A stretch of 64,000 nucleotides of DNA from Paracoccus tibetensis (GTDB lineage: Bacteria > Pseudomonadota > Alphaproteobacteria > Rhodobacterales > Rhodobacteraceae): the NCBI RefSeq assembly GCF_900102505.1, contig NZ_FMVT01000009.1:1-64000 (forward strand), written 5' to 3'. The stretch's first letter is position 1; each line of letters begins with the position of its first letter. Positions 37,149-46,354 of this stretch are shown here, in pieces. The notes under the pieces were generated by a model. That model had not been told where the DNA came from and did not search any database. It was given only the letters and a program-made list of their open reading frames with translations. The position numbers and the translations under genes are program-made.

Positions 37149-37885
37149 CTCGGCTGTGTCGCAATCATGAAGCCAAGGGTGTTTCGCCGGAGAATGGCGA
37201 TGAGCCGGTCCACGGCATCATCAAAACGCATGTTCGCGGCACTCTGCCAAGGCGCGTCGCTGAGCGGCCAGACCCGCGTCATTCGCATCGTCTCAAGATC
37301 GAGCGCGTGATTGGGGATAACGCGCCGGCAGGTCACGTCCTTGGTGAAGCCGAGGGTATAGTGCCCCCTGCTCTCGGCGACCTTGTCGTGATCGAAGTTC
37401 GGGTCGGGATGGATTGGCCGGTGGAGGACCATCGGCAGCGTGCTGCCGACAAGGCCCGTTTCGGGATCATAAACCACCCCCAACTCGCCCACCGTGTCTG
37501 TCAGCAGGAGAGTCCCGTCCGCGTCAGAGCAGAGAACGACGAAGCGCCCGGTCCAACCCATGACGTTCTCGATGACTGCTTCACGCCAGCTCTGGCCTGC
37601 GCGGGGCATGATCGTGATCACACCGTGAAGCGGTTGGCCGGCGTTGTCGAGCGCGATCCCGAGGAGCAGCCCGCCGATGCTGCCATCCGGCCGCCCGATC
37701 TCGTGGCAGTCAAGGCGCTCGCAGTGGTGGACGAAGTGCGATCCCACGGCCTTCGTGACGTACTTAAGCGGCGTGCGAGGGCTGCGGCTGATCGTGAATT
37801 GCCGCGCGAAGAGGTTCTCTGGCGGTACGTTTAGGGCTTCGGCTTCTGCCTGCGCCAGAAGCGGCGCTGATGAAAGATCGGTCAT
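37145..37885 (-). CDS. Asparagine-synthetase-like protein, N-terminal fragment (probably broken gene)
   Basis: The 246-residue frame contains a degenerate glutaminase-fold segment (TGRFVVLCSDADGTLLLTDTVGELGVVYDPETG) and FTKDVTCRRVIPNHALDLETMRMTRVWPL, both typical of the N-terminal part of asparagine-synthetase-like proteins, but no catalytic N-terminal Cys. It ends exactly where the SGGxDS ATP-binding loop should follow; neither this frame nor the next contains that loop. I infer an internal deletion with a frameshift. ATG 37885 is the better start; a TTG at 37897 is in frame. Original substrate unknown. Confidence 0.6.
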   Translation of the reverse strand: MTDLSSAPLLAQAEAEALNVPPENLFARQFTISRSPRTPLKYVTKAVGSHFVHHCERLDCHEIGRPDGSIGGLLLGIALDNAGQPLHGVITIMPRAGQSWREAVIENVMGWTGRFVVLCSDADGTLLLTDTVGELGVVYDPETGLVGSTLPMVLHRPIHPDPNFDHDKVAESRGHYTLGFTKDVTCRRVIPNHALDLETMRMTRVWPLSDAPWQSAANMRFDDAVDRLIAILRRNTLGFMIATQPS

Positions 37886-37902
37886 GGGAATTGTCAAAGC
37901 TC

Positions 37903-38109
37903 ATGGATGAAGTGAGAAAAGGCGACAACGGGACATGTCTGGAATGATCTACTCGGCTGAGCTTCTTCTCGCAACAGTTGTGCCGCCTGCCTGAACCTCG
38001 CAACCGGAAGTTCTATCTCCAGCGCTTCCGCAGGTTTAGCCGGGATTTCTGGTTGAAGGCGGACGAGACTACCGGGACATGTAAGCCCGACCGTAGGCGA
38101 GGGCGATGA
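37903..38109 (+). pseudogene. Possible remnant reading frame with in-frame stop
   Basis: An ATG at 37903 opens 14 codons to a TGA at 37945-37947. The same frame then runs on for about 50 codons (RLSFFSQQLCRLPEPRNRKF, YLQRFRRFSRDFWLKADE) to TGA at 38107. The second part has protein-like composition with aromatic and basic residues. I do not recognise it. It overlaps the end of the FNT gene in antisense. It may be debris of a transferred gene or chance. Confidence 0.2.
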
Positions 38110-38872
38110 TGCCGCCGCCGATGAGGTTGCCGATGGTCGACATGGCGAGATTGGTGGCCATGCCGGCGGCGGTGACGGTGGGGGCGGTATCGGTCGCGGC
38201 GCCGACGAGGGCGGCGTAGGGCAGCAGGAACATGTTGGCGACCGAATGCTCGAAGCCCGCGGCGACGAAGGCTGCGATGGGCAGGGTGAGGGCGACGAGC
38301 TTCTGGGTCACCGTCTTGCCGCCATAGGCCAGCCAGACCGCGAGGCAGACCAGCATGTTGGCGAGGATGCCGCTGGCGAGGAGCTGGCCGGCGCCCTTCT
38401 CGGTCTTGGTGGCGCCGAGATCAAGGGCGGCGCGGCCGACGGCGCCCTCGCCCGCCTCGTGCAGGCCGGAGGCGAGGACGAGGAGGGCGAGCAGCCCCGA
38501 GCCGGCGAAGTTCGCCAGATAGACGACGGCGAGGGCGACTGCGGCCGTGGAGGCAGGGATGCGGCCATGGGCCACGGGGCCGATCATCAGCGTGTTGCCG
38601 GTGAACAGTTCGGCCCCGCCGACCATCACCAGCGCAAGCCCGAGCGCGAAGACGAGGCCGGCGAGGATCTGCGCGACCCCGTAGGGCATCGCCTCGGCCC
38701 CGGCCAGCGCGATGAGCGCGAAGAGGCCGCCAAGACCGATATAGACGCCGGCGAGAAGCCCGAGGGTAATGCGCGGGCCGGTCTTGAGCGCGGCCTTGTC
38801 CTCGAGCGCAGAGAAGACGGTCTCGGTCAGGGCGGGCGGCTCGGGCAGGGTCGGGTCGGGCGCGTCTGGCAT
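38069..38872 (-). CDS. Formate/nitrite transporter (FNT) family protein
   Basis: The 267-residue membrane protein has six helices and FNT hallmarks: GVYIGLGGLFALIALAG, GGAELFTGNTLMIGPVAHGRI, LLASGILANMLVCLAVWLAYGG, GFEHSVANMFLLPYA and AMSTIGNLIGGGIIALAYG. These pentameric channels pass formate, nitrite or hydrosulfide; which one is not evident. The start at ATG 38872 (MPDAPDPTLPEPP) is chosen; the upstream in-frame sequence is a Pro-rich artefact of a GC-rich leader. It lies in the islet between rpsO and pnp. Confidence 0.93.
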   Translation of the reverse strand: MPDAPDPTLPEPPALTETVFSALEDKAALKTGPRITLGLLAGVYIGLGGLFALIALAGAEAMPYGVAQILAGLVFALGLALVMVGGAELFTGNTLMIGPVAHGRIPASTAAVALAVVYLANFAGSGLLALLVLASGLHEAGEGAVGRAALDLGATKTEKGAGQLLASGILANMLVCLAVWLAYGGKTVTQKLVALTLPIAAFVAAGFEHSVANMFLLPYAALVGAATDTAPTVTAAGMATNLAMSTIGNLIGGGIIALAYGRAYMSR

Positions 38873-39057
38873 GGGGCTCCTCGGGCGGCTGGGACTGGGT
38901 GCTTCGCAAGACAAGGGGTGGAAGGCCGGTCCCGTTCCCTGCGGGCGAGGGGGCGGCCCCCGCGGCTGGGGAAAATTCCTTGAGGAGGATGGGGGTTCGC
39001 CTTGCCCGAGGGGCGGGGGACGGTCATGACTGACGGGGCAGAAGAGCGGGGACGCGG

Positions 39058-39765
39058 ATGCGGGCGGGGCGGCGGCTGGGAGCGGCGCGGGCAGCGCGGG
39101 TGATGGTGGCGCCACGGCGCACCGGACGCAGCGATCTGGCGCTGGCGAGCCTACTGGCCGGCATCGCGGGCGCGGCCAATGCCGGCGGCTTCTTCGCGCT
39201 GGGCGACTATACCTCGCACATGACGGGATACCTGGCGCGGGCGGCGGACCACCTGGCGCTGGGCGGGCTTGCGGTCGTGCTGGCGAGCCTGGCCGCCATC
39301 GGCTGTTTCGTGGCGGGCGCGGCGGCCAGCGCGGCGCTGATCGAGCGGACGCGCGGGCGGCGGCAATATGCCTGGCCGCTTGTGGTGCAGGGCGTGCTGT
39401 TGGCGGTGTTCGGGATCGGCGGGGCGCTGGTGGGGGCGCCGGGGCGGCCGGCAGGCCTGGCGCTTTTGTGCTTCATCATGGGGATGCAGAACGCGACGAT
39501 CACCCGCATCTCGGGCGCGCGCATCCGCACGACCCATGCAACCGGCATGATCACCGACATCGGCATCGAGCTGGGCCGCGGCGCGCTGCGGCGGGGCGGT
39601 GACCGCCGCGCGCTGGCCATCCTGCTGCGGCTGGTTGGGGCATTCCTGCTGGGCGGCGTGCTGGGCGCGGTCGGGTATCGGCTGGCCGGGATGCTGTTCT
39701 CGCTGCCCCTTGCGGGGCTGCTTCTGTGGCTGGGTCTGCCGAGCCTTGCGGCGCGGCGGGGCTGA
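39058..39765 (+). CDS. DUF1275 (YoaK family) membrane protein
   Basis: The 235-residue protein has about six membrane helices and the DUF1275 signature GGFFALGDYTSHMTGYLARAADHLA, then LLCFIMGMQNATITRISGARIRTTHATGMITDIGIELG. The biochemical role is unknown. The start ATG 39058 has GCGGGGACGCGG upstream; ATG 39103 is a reasonable alternative. Its stop lies within a hairpin terminator that isolates it from pnp. Confidence 0.88.
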   Translation: MRAGRRLGAARAARVMVAPRRTGRSDLALASLLAGIAGAANAGGFFALGDYTSHMTGYLARAADHLALGGLAVVLASLAAIGCFVAGAAASAALIERTRGRRQYAWPLVVQGVLLAVFGIGGALVGAPGRPAGLALLCFIMGMQNATITRISGARIRTTHATGMITDIGIELGRGALRRGGDRRALAILLRLVGAFLLGGVLGAVGYRLAGMLFSLPLAGLLLWLGLPSLAARRG

Positions 39766-39795
39766 GCGCGGCGGACTTCCCAAGCCCCGCTTTTT
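39756..39795 (+). terminator. Rho-independent terminator at the end of the DUF1275 gene
   Basis: GCGGGGCT (39756-39763) pairs with AGCCCCGC (39783-39790), followed by TTTTT. The left arm overlaps the last codons and stop of the gene. Confidence 0.75.
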
Positions 39796-39928
39796 CCTGT
39801 ATGTCGCCCGGCATCTGTGACGTGACGCTCTGACCCCGGCGGACGCGAGAGGATTGGGGTCGGCGGCAATGGGGCCGCCATCAGACAAGGGATCGCCGGA
39901 GGGCCGGTGCTTCCCCAGAGGACATCAG

Positions 39929-42070
39929 ATGTTTGACGAAGTGAAGAAATCGATCCAGTGGGGCCAGGAAACGCTCACTCTGGAAACGGGCAAGGTTGCC
40001 CGTCAGGCCGACGGCAGCGTCATCGCCACCCTGGGCGAGACCAGCGTCATGGCCAACGTCACCTTCGCGAAGGAACCGAAACCCGGGCAGGATTTCTTCC
40101 CGCTGACGGTTCACTACCAGGAAAAATACTACGCGGCCGGCAAGGTGCCCGGCGGCTTCTTCAAGCGCGAGGCGCGTCCGACCGAGAAGGAGACGCTGAC
40201 CGCGCGCCTGATCGACCGTCCGATCCGCCCGCTCTTTGCGCCCGGCTTCAAGCATGAAGTGCTGGTCATGTGCACCGTGCTGTCGCACGACCTGGTCAAC
40301 GACCCGGACATCGTGGCGATGATCGCCGCCTCGGCCGCGCTGACCATCTCGGGCGTGCCGTTCATGGGCCCGATCGGCGCGGCCCGCGTCGGCTTCTCGA
40401 ACGGTCAGTATGTGCTGAACCCCGAAGTTCAGGACATGGACCAGCTGCGCAACAACCCCGAGCAGCGTCTGGACCTGGTCGTCGCGGGCACCAAGGACGC
40501 CGTCATGATGGTCGAATCGGAGGCCTACGAGCTGACCGAGGAAGAGATGCTGGGCGCGGTGAAGTTCGGCCACGAGGCGATGCAGCCCGTGCTGGACCTG
40601 ATCATCGAGCTGGCCGAGGCCGCCGCGAAAGAGCCGTTCGACTTCCAGTCGCCGGACTACTCCGAACTTTACGCCAAGGTGAAGGCCGCCGGCGAGGCCG
40701 ACATGCGTGCCGCCTATGCGATCCGCGACAAGTCCGAGCGGCAGAACGCGATCGCGGCCGCCAAGGCCAAGGTCAAGGAAGGCCTGACCGAGGACGAGCT
40801 GGCGAACCCGAACCTCGGCTCGGCGCTCAAGAAGCTGGAATCGGGCATCCTGCGCGGCGACATCATCAGCGGCGGCGCCCGCATCGACGGTCGCGACACC
40901 AAGACCGTCCGCCCGATCGTCAGCGAAGTCGGCATCCTGCCGCGCACGCATGGCAGCTCGCTGTTCACTCGTGGCGAGACGCAGGCGCTGGTCGTGACCA
41001 CGCTCGGCACGGGCGACGATGAGCAGATCATCGACGCGCTGCACGGCAACTTCCGCAGCAACTTCCTGCTGCATTACAACTTCCCGCCCTATTCGGTCGG
41101 CGAGGTTGGCCGCGTGGGCTCGCCCGGTCGCCGCGAGATCGGCCACGGGAAGCTCGCCTGGCGCGCGCTGCAGGCGGTGCTGCCGGCGCCGACGGATTTC
41201 CCCTACACGATCCGCGTCGTGTCGGAGATCACCGAATCGAACGGCTCGTCCTCGATGGCGTCGGTCTGCGGCGGTTCGCTGTCGATGATGGATGCGGGCG
41301 TTCCGCTGAAGGCGCCGGTCGCCGGCGTCGCCATGGGCCTGATCCTGGAAGACGACGGCCGCTTCGCGGTGCTGACGGACATCCTGGGCGACGAGGATCA
41401 CCTGGGCGACATGGACTTCAAGGTGGCGGGGACCGAGAACGGGATCACCTCGCTGCAGATGGACATCAAGGTCCAGGGCATCACGCCCGCGATCATGGAG
41501 CAGGCGCTGGCGCAGGCCAAGGACGGCCGGATGCACATCCTGTCCGAAATGGCGAACGCGCTGACCGAGGGTCGCCGCGAGTTCAGCGCCCACGCCCCGC
41601 GCATCGAGACGATGCAGATCCCGACCGACAAGATCCGTGAAGTGATCGGCTCGGGCGGCAAGGTCATCCGCGAGATCGTGGAAGTCTCGGGCGCCAAGGT
41701 CGACATCAACGACGACGGGACGATCAAGATCGCCTCGGCCAACGGCGAGTCGATCAAGAAGGCCTATGACATGATCTACTCGATCGTGGCCGAGCCCGAG
41801 GAGGGTCACGTCTACACCGGCAAGGTCGTGAAGCTGGTCGATTTCGGCGCCTTCGTGAACTTCTTCGGCAAGCGCGACGGGCTGGTCCATGTCAGCCAGA
41901 TCGCGAACCGCCGCCTGACCCACCCGAACGAGATCCTCAAGGAGGGCCAGGAGGTGAAGGTCAAGCTGCTGGGCTTCGACGACCGCGGCAAGGTGCGCCT
42001 CGGCATGAAGATGGTCGACCAGGAGACCGGCGAGGAGATCGTCGAGAAGAAGGAAGAGAACGCCGAGTGA
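39929..42070 (+). CDS. pnp: Polyribonucleotide nucleotidyltransferase (PNPase)
   Basis: The 713-residue 3'-5' phosphorolytic exoribonuclease degrades mRNA and is a degradosome partner. It has two RNase PH domains (about residues 10-230 and 310-540; [39 protein letters not shown]), a KH domain ([18 protein letters not shown], about 560-620) and a C-terminal S1 domain ([31 protein letters not shown]). The ATG 39929 follows AGAGGACATC; upstream in-frame codons belong to the leader. It is separated from rpsO, its usual upstream neighbour. Confidence 0.98.
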   Translation: MFDEVKKSIQWGQETLTLETGKVARQADGSVIATLGETSVMANVTFAKEPKPGQDFFPLTVHYQEKYYAAGKVPGGFFKREARPTEKETLTARLIDRPIRPLFAPGFKHEVLVMCTVLSHDLVNDPDIVAMIAASAALTISGVPFMGPIGAARVGFSNGQYVLNPEVQDMDQLRNNPEQRLDLVVAGTKDAVMMVESEAYELTEEEMLGAVKFGHEAMQPVLDLIIELAEAAAKEPFDFQSPDYSELYAKVKAAGEADMRAAYAIRDKSERQNAIAAAKAKVKEGLTEDELANPNLGSALKKLESGILRGDIISGGARIDGRDTKTVRPIVSEVGILPRTHGSSLFTRGETQALVVTTLGTGDDEQIIDALHGNFRSNFLLHYNFPPYSVGEVGRVGSPGRREIGHGKLAWRALQAVLPAPTDFPYTIRVVSEITESNGSSSMASVCGGSLSMMDAGVPLKAPVAGVAMGLILEDDGRFAVLTDILGDEDHLGDMDFKVAGTENGITSLQMDIKVQGITPAIMEQALAQAKDGRMHILSEMANALTEGRREFSAHAPRIETMQIPTDKIREVIGSGGKVIREIVEVSGAKVDINDDGTIKIASANGESIKKAYDMIYSIVAEPEEGHVYTGKVVKLVDFGAFVNFFGKRDGLVHVSQIANRRLTHPNEILKEGQEVKVKLLGFDDRGKVRLGMKMVDQETGEEIVEKKEENAE

Positions 42071-42093
42071 TCGGGTTCTGCTGACACCCAGAG

Positions 42094-42122
42094 GGGGCTC
42101 GCGCATTGCGGGCCCCTTTTCC
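42094..42122 (+). terminator. Rho-independent terminator after pnp
   Basis: GGGGCTCGC (42094-42102) pairs with GCGGGCCCC (42108-42116) with one G-T pair and a GCATT loop, followed by TTTT. Confidence 0.75.
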
Positions 42123-42145
42123 GTGACGAGAGGAGAAGGGCGGGC

Positions 42146-42943
42146 ATGACCGACCCGGTGCTGATCCTGACGATGAAGTGGGGCACGCTCTATCGCGCGG
42201 CCGATGTGAACCGGCTGGCGGCGCAGGTGCGGCGACATCTGCCGCGGCCCCACCGCTTCATCTGCTTCACCGACGATGCCGCGGGACTGGAGCCGGGTGT
42301 CGAGGCCATGCCGTTGCCCGAGCTGGGCTTGCCGGAGGGCAGTGCGGACACGCGCTGGCGCAAGCTCGCCCTGTTTCAGCGGCGTCTCGGGGATCTGTCG
42401 GGCACAGCGCTTTTCCTGGATCTGGACCTTGTCGTGGTCGGCGGCATGGAGCCGTTCTTCGAGGCGGAAGGCTCATTCTTGATCCTGCGCGATGACGACC
42501 TGTTCCGCCCGAAGCCCCTTCGGCGCCTGAATCGGGCGCGCGACCGCTTCATGCACATGGTCGGCAACACCTCGGTCTTCCGATTTCGCATCGGCGCTCA
42601 TCCAGAGGTTCTTGACACCTATCTCGCCGATCCCGCCGCCGCTGCCGCCGCCTATGAGCACGAGCAGCAGATGGTCAGCGACATTCTCCACCGGCAGGGC
42701 CGGATGAGCTACTGGCCGCGCGGCTGGTGCGTCAGCTTCAAGAATGACTGCGTGGGGCGCGGCCTTCGCAGCTGGATGCAAGATCCCTCTTGCCCGGACG
42801 ATGCCAAGATCGTGCTCTTCGCCGGGCAGCCGAAGATGGAGGATGTGCTTGCTGGACGTGGCGGGCGATGGTATCGCCGCATCGGCAATATTGACTGGCT
42901 TCGCCGCGCCCATGCAGTCGGCGGACCGCCCGACGCGTCTTGA
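42146..42943 (+). CDS. Glycosyltransferase-like protein (DxD motif)
   Basis: The 265-residue protein has a nucleotide-sugar transferase layout: an opening strand VLILTMKWGTLYRAADVNRL, FICFTDD, and ALFLDLDLVVVGGMEPFF with the DxD metal site at Asp92-Asp94. It then has QQMVSDILHRQGRMSYWPRGWCVSFKND. I cannot name sugar or acceptor. It is followed by a GT8-like gene, so the pair may decorate one cell-surface glycan. Codon third positions look less GC-rich than in pnp. Confidence 0.75.
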   Translation: MTDPVLILTMKWGTLYRAADVNRLAAQVRRHLPRPHRFICFTDDAAGLEPGVEAMPLPELGLPEGSADTRWRKLALFQRRLGDLSGTALFLDLDLVVVGGMEPFFEAEGSFLILRDDDLFRPKPLRRLNRARDRFMHMVGNTSVFRFRIGAHPEVLDTYLADPAAAAAAYEHEQQMVSDILHRQGRMSYWPRGWCVSFKNDCVGRGLRSWMQDPSCPDDAKIVLFAGQPKMEDVLAGRGGRWYRRIGNIDWLRRAHAVGGPPDAS

Positions 42944-42956
42944 TCTGGTTTCTCCC

Positions 42957-43946
42957 ATGCTCATCATCACTGGCTCGGATGACAATTACGTCCCGGGCGT
43001 TCTGGTCCTGATCGCTTCGGCAGCGTTCCACAATCCTCAAGCACGTTTTGCGGTGCTGGACATGGGGATCAAGGCCGAAAACCGCGCCCGCATCGACCGG
43101 CTGGCAAGGAGGCTCGGCATCGAGATCCGCCGGCACGAGGTTTCGGACGGCTGCTTCGATCACCTGACCATCAAGCGCGCCCACCTGTCGCGCAGCACGT
43201 ATCTGCGTCTCCTGATCCCCGACATGTTCCCGGACGAAGAGCGCGTAATCTACATGGATTGCGACATGGTCGTCATGGGTGACCTGTCGCCGCTGGACAG
43301 GGTCGATCTTGGCGACAGCTTCGTGGGCGCGGTCCCATGCCCGAGCCCCGACCCGGTCGAGGTTGCGGCATGCGGGCATGACACCGGCACCTACGTCAAT
43401 GCCGGTCTCCTCGTGATGAACCTGCCGCTGTGGCGCGAGGAGAAACTTGCGGAACGTTGCATCGCGCTGTTGACGGACCCCAGCAGGCCGCTGCTGAGCG
43501 AGGACCAGTCGGCCGTCAACATCTTGGCCCGCGGGCGCATCCTGCATCTCGACCTTGCCTACAACACCTACAGCGACCCTTCCTCCTATGATCGTGTGGA
43601 GGACTTTCCTCACCCACCGGTGGTCCTGCATTACGTCGTGAACAACAAGCCGTGGAACATCCCGATCCCGCTGGCTGACATCTGGAATTTCCACGCCGCG
43701 CAGATCGCGGACCTCATGCCGCCACGGAAGAAGCTGACCCTGCGCCGACGTCTCTCGTTGTGGAACCGCGACCGCAAGCTGGTCATGGGACGGACAATGC
43801 GGCGCCACAAGTATCGCAACCGCGACCAGGTCATCCAAGCCATGCGCCGCATCGAGGCAGACTATATAGCGATCGCCACACGCGGGGCGTCGCTGCGGGG
43901 CCGCATGAGCCCCGCAGGTGAACCTCAGGCCGGGTCCTTGGCGTAG
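42957..43946 (+). CDS. Glycosyltransferase family 8 protein
   Basis: The 329-residue protein begins MLIITGSDDNYVPGVLVLIASA, the GT8 opening, and has YLRLLIPDMFPDEERVIYMDCDMVVMGDL with the DxD site at 101-103. It also has YVNAGLLVMNLPLWR, LLSEDQSAVNIL and HYVVNNKPWNIP, all characteristic of LgtC/GlgA-like galactosyl- or glucosyltransferases. An in-frame ATG at 42912 overlaps the upstream gene and could be the start. The 3' end overlaps the convergent peroxiredoxin gene by 22 bases. Confidence 0.88.
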   Translation: MLIITGSDDNYVPGVLVLIASAAFHNPQARFAVLDMGIKAENRARIDRLARRLGIEIRRHEVSDGCFDHLTIKRAHLSRSTYLRLLIPDMFPDEERVIYMDCDMVVMGDLSPLDRVDLGDSFVGAVPCPSPDPVEVAACGHDTGTYVNAGLLVMNLPLWREEKLAERCIALLTDPSRPLLSEDQSAVNILARGRILHLDLAYNTYSDPSSYDRVEDFPHPPVVLHYVVNNKPWNIPIPLADIWNFHAAQIADLMPPRKKLTLRRRLSLWNRDRKLVMGRTMRRHKYRNRDQVIQAMRRIEADYIAIATRGASLRGRMSPAGEPQAGSLA

Positions 43947-44581
43947 CGGAGGTAGGGCAGCTTGATGTCAAGGGGGCCGTACTGCGCCTCGGCCTTCTCG
44001 TTGTCGAGGGCGAGGGCCACGATCACGTCCTGGCCCGGCACCCAGTTGGCCGGGGTCGCCAACGGTTTGCCGTCGGTCTTCTGCACGGCGTCGAGGGCGC
44101 GGATGATCTCGGCGAAGTTGCGGCCCACTGACATCGGGTAGGTCATCGTCAGGCGGACCTTCTTGTCCGGGCCGATGATGAAGACCGTGCGGACGGTGGC
44201 CGAATGGGCGGGGGTGCGGCCTTCGGTGGGCAGGTAGTAGTCCGCGGGCAGCATGTCGTAGGCCTTCGCCACCGCCAGGTCGGTGTCGTCGATCATCGCG
44301 AAGTTCGCGGGAACGCCGGCGACCTGCGCGATGTCGCTCTTCCATTTCTGATGGTCGTCCACGCTGTCGACCGAGACGCCGAGAACCTTGGTGTTCCGCT
44401 TCTCGAACTCGGGGGCCAGCTGGGCGACGGCGCCGAACTCGGTCGTGCAGACGGGGGTAAAGTCGCGCGGGTGGCTGAAGACGATGGCGTAGCTGTCGCC
44501 GATCCAGTCGTGGAAGCGAATCTGCCCTTCCGTCGAGTTGGCGGTGAAGTCCGGGGCGGTGTCGTTGATGCGCAGGGACAT
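43925..44581 (-). CDS. 1-Cys peroxiredoxin (Prdx6-like)
   Basis: The 218-residue thiol peroxidase has the peroxidatic Cys45 in SHPRDFTPVCTTEFG and no other Cys, so it must be regenerated by an external thiol. The C-terminal extension (NWVPGQDVIVALALDNEKA...LPYLRY) is typical of the Prdx6/1-Cys subgroup. Length is normal. The start ATG is at 44579-44581 with GGAGGCTCC upstream. It detoxifies hydrogen peroxide and alkyl peroxides in the cytoplasm. Confidence 0.95.
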   Translation of the reverse strand: MSLRINDTAPDFTANSTEGQIRFHDWIGDSYAIVFSHPRDFTPVCTTEFGAVAQLAPEFEKRNTKVLGVSVDSVDDHQKWKSDIAQVAGVPANFAMIDDTDLAVAKAYDMLPADYYLPTEGRTPAHSATVRTVFIIGPDKKVRLTMTYPMSVGRNFAEIIRALDAVQKTDGKPLATPANWVPGQDVIVALALDNEKAEAQYGPLDIKLPYLRYAKDPA

Positions 44582-44707
44582 GGAGCCTCCTTGGGGTTGC
44601 CTTGGGCGCAAGATGGGGCGCTTCGCTGGGAAATGCCAGTGGGCGTGCCCCGGCTTGCAGAGGCGGCGGGGCGGTGACAGGCTTGGGCAAAGGCACAGGA
44701 GGGCGGC

Positions 44708-46159
44708 ATGGCCGAGCTGATGGACAAGCGAAAATTCTATGTGGACGGAGCCTGGGTGGGGGCGCTGGCGGGGCAGGAGCTGGAGGTGATCGACCCCTCG
44801 ACGGAAGAAGCGGTGGCGGTGATCTCGCTCGGGGGGCAGGCGGATACGGACCGCGCGGTGGCGGCGGCGACGCGCGCCTTTCCGGCCTGGTCTGCGACGA
44901 GCAAGGAGGAGCGGCTGGCGCTGATGCGCCGCGTCCTGGAGGTCTACGAGAAGCGCGCGGGCGAGATGGGCAAGGCCATCAGCCTCGAGATGGGGGCGCC
45001 CATCGACATGGCGGTCGAGGATCAGGCGGGCTCGGGGTCCTCGCATATTCGGAATTTCATCCGCGCCTTCGAGGGGTTCGAGTTCATCCGCCCGCTCGGG
45101 GATCACGCGCCGACCAGCATGGTCGCGTGGGAGCCGGTGGGCGTCGTGGGCCTCATCACGCCGTGGAACTGGCCGATGAACCAGGTGACGCTGAAGGTCA
45201 TCCCGGCGCTGATGGCGGGAAACACCGCGGTGCTGAAGCCCTCGGAGATCGCGCCGCTGAGTTCAATGCTGTTCGCCGAGATCCTTCATGAGGCCGGGGT
45301 GCCGGCGGGGGTGTTCAACCTGGTGAACGGGGACGGGGCCGGAGTCGGCAGCCAGCTGTCGGTGCATCCGGACGTGGAGATGATCAGCTTCACCGGCTCG
45401 ACCCGGGCGGGGATCGCGATCTCCAAGGCGGCGGCGGACAGCCTGAAGAAGGTGGTGCTGGAACTGGGCGGCAAGGGCGCGCACTTGGTCTTCGCCGATG
45501 CGGACGAGAAGGCCGTGCGGCGCGGGGCACGGCATTGCTTCTACAACAGCGGGCAGTCCTGCAACGCGCCGACGCGGATGCTGGTCGAGCGCTCGGTCTA
45601 TGAGCGAGCGGTCGAGGAGGCGGCGCGCGTGGCCGAGGAGACCGCGGTGGCCAGCGCGCATCAGCCGGGGCCGCATCTCGGGCCGGTTGTCAGCAAGCAG
45701 CAATGGCAGAAGATCCAGGACCTTATCCAGACGGGCATCGACGAGGGCGCGCGGCTGGTCGCTGGCGGGCCGGGCCTGCCCGAGGGCGTCAACCGCGGAT
45801 ATTTCGTGCGGCCGACGGTCTTCGCGGACGTGACGAACGACATGGTCATCGCGCGGCAGGAGATCTTCGGGCCGGTCCTGTCGATCATCCCCTTCGACGA
45901 TGAGGACGAGGCGGTGCGGATCGCCAATGACACGCCCTATGGGCTGACGAATTACGTGCAGTCGCAGGACGGGGCGCGGCGCAATCGCCTCGCGCGGCAG
46001 CTGCGCGCAGGGATGGTCGAGATGAACGGGGTCTCGCGCGGGGCAGGCTCGGCCTTCGGCGGGGTGAAGATGTCCGGGCGCGCGCGGGAGGGCGGCGTCA
46101 TGGGGCTGGAGGAGTTCATGGACAGCAAGGCGATCTCGGGCTGGGACCGGGAGGTCTGA
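44708..46159 (+). CDS. NAD(P)-dependent aldehyde dehydrogenase
   Basis: The 483-residue enzyme has the ALDH cofactor and catalytic motifs: GLITPWNWPMNQVTLKVIPALMAGNTAVLKPSE, SFTGSTRAGIAISK, LELGGKGAHLVF with the general-base Glu, and NSGQSCNAPTRM with Cys285. The substrate is not evident. It begins 126 bases from the divergent peroxiredoxin start, so an oxidative-stress aldehyde scavenging role is possible but unproven. Confidence 0.95.
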   Translation: MAELMDKRKFYVDGAWVGALAGQELEVIDPSTEEAVAVISLGGQADTDRAVAAATRAFPAWSATSKEERLALMRRVLEVYEKRAGEMGKAISLEMGAPIDMAVEDQAGSGSSHIRNFIRAFEGFEFIRPLGDHAPTSMVAWEPVGVVGLITPWNWPMNQVTLKVIPALMAGNTAVLKPSEIAPLSSMLFAEILHEAGVPAGVFNLVNGDGAGVGSQLSVHPDVEMISFTGSTRAGIAISKAAADSLKKVVLELGGKGAHLVFADADEKAVRRGARHCFYNSGQSCNAPTRMLVERSVYERAVEEAARVAEETAVASAHQPGPHLGPVVSKQQWQKIQDLIQTGIDEGARLVAGGPGLPEGVNRGYFVRPTVFADVTNDMVIARQEIFGPVLSIIPFDDEDEAVRIANDTPYGLTNYVQSQDGARRNRLARQLRAGMVEMNGVSRGAGSAFGGVKMSGRAREGGVMGLEEFMDSKAISGWDREV

Positions 46160-46161
46160 GG

Positions 46162-46185
46162 CTGCCTGCCCTCGCGGGCAGGCGG
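46162..46185 (+). terminator. Hairpin after the aldehyde dehydrogenase gene
   Basis: GCCTGCC (46164-46170) pairs with GGCAGGC (46177-46183). There is no T run, so it is a weak candidate terminator. It directly precedes repeat copy B. Confidence 0.4.
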
Positions 46186-46186
46186 T

Positions 46187-46243
46187 AGCCGGGGGGCTCC
46201 GCGCCCCCCGGACCCCCCGCGGGATATTTCAGGACCAAAGCAG
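46187..46243. repeat. GC-rich intergenic palindromic repeat, copy B (inverted relative to copy A)
   Basis: CCGGGGGGC-TCCGC-GCCCCCCGG (46189-46211) is followed by ACCCCCCGCGGGATATTTCA and GGACCAAAGCAGG. On the opposite strand this matches copy A at 25407-25460 almost base for base. A further shared motif, GTCGCGGGACGCAA, lies at about 46337-46350 just before the response-regulator stop, as it does before the msrA stop in copy A. Confidence 0.8.
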
Positions 46244-46354
46244 GGTGGGCGCTTGACCCGGCGCTGCATGGGGACTGCGCGGCGGGACCGGAGGCCGCGC
46301 GCGGAGGAGGGGGCCTCGATGGCCCCCTGCTTTGCTGCTGTCGCGGGACGCAAA

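Noticed and set aside
37756..37760. TTAA within the asparagine-synthetase-like gene as a CtrA site
   Set aside because: It has no second half at the correct spacing and is inside coding sequence.
39881..42253. 790-codon minus-strand frame over pnp
   Set aside because: It is antisense to PNPase, which has all its domains. The translation is His/Asp/Arg-rich shadow sequence.
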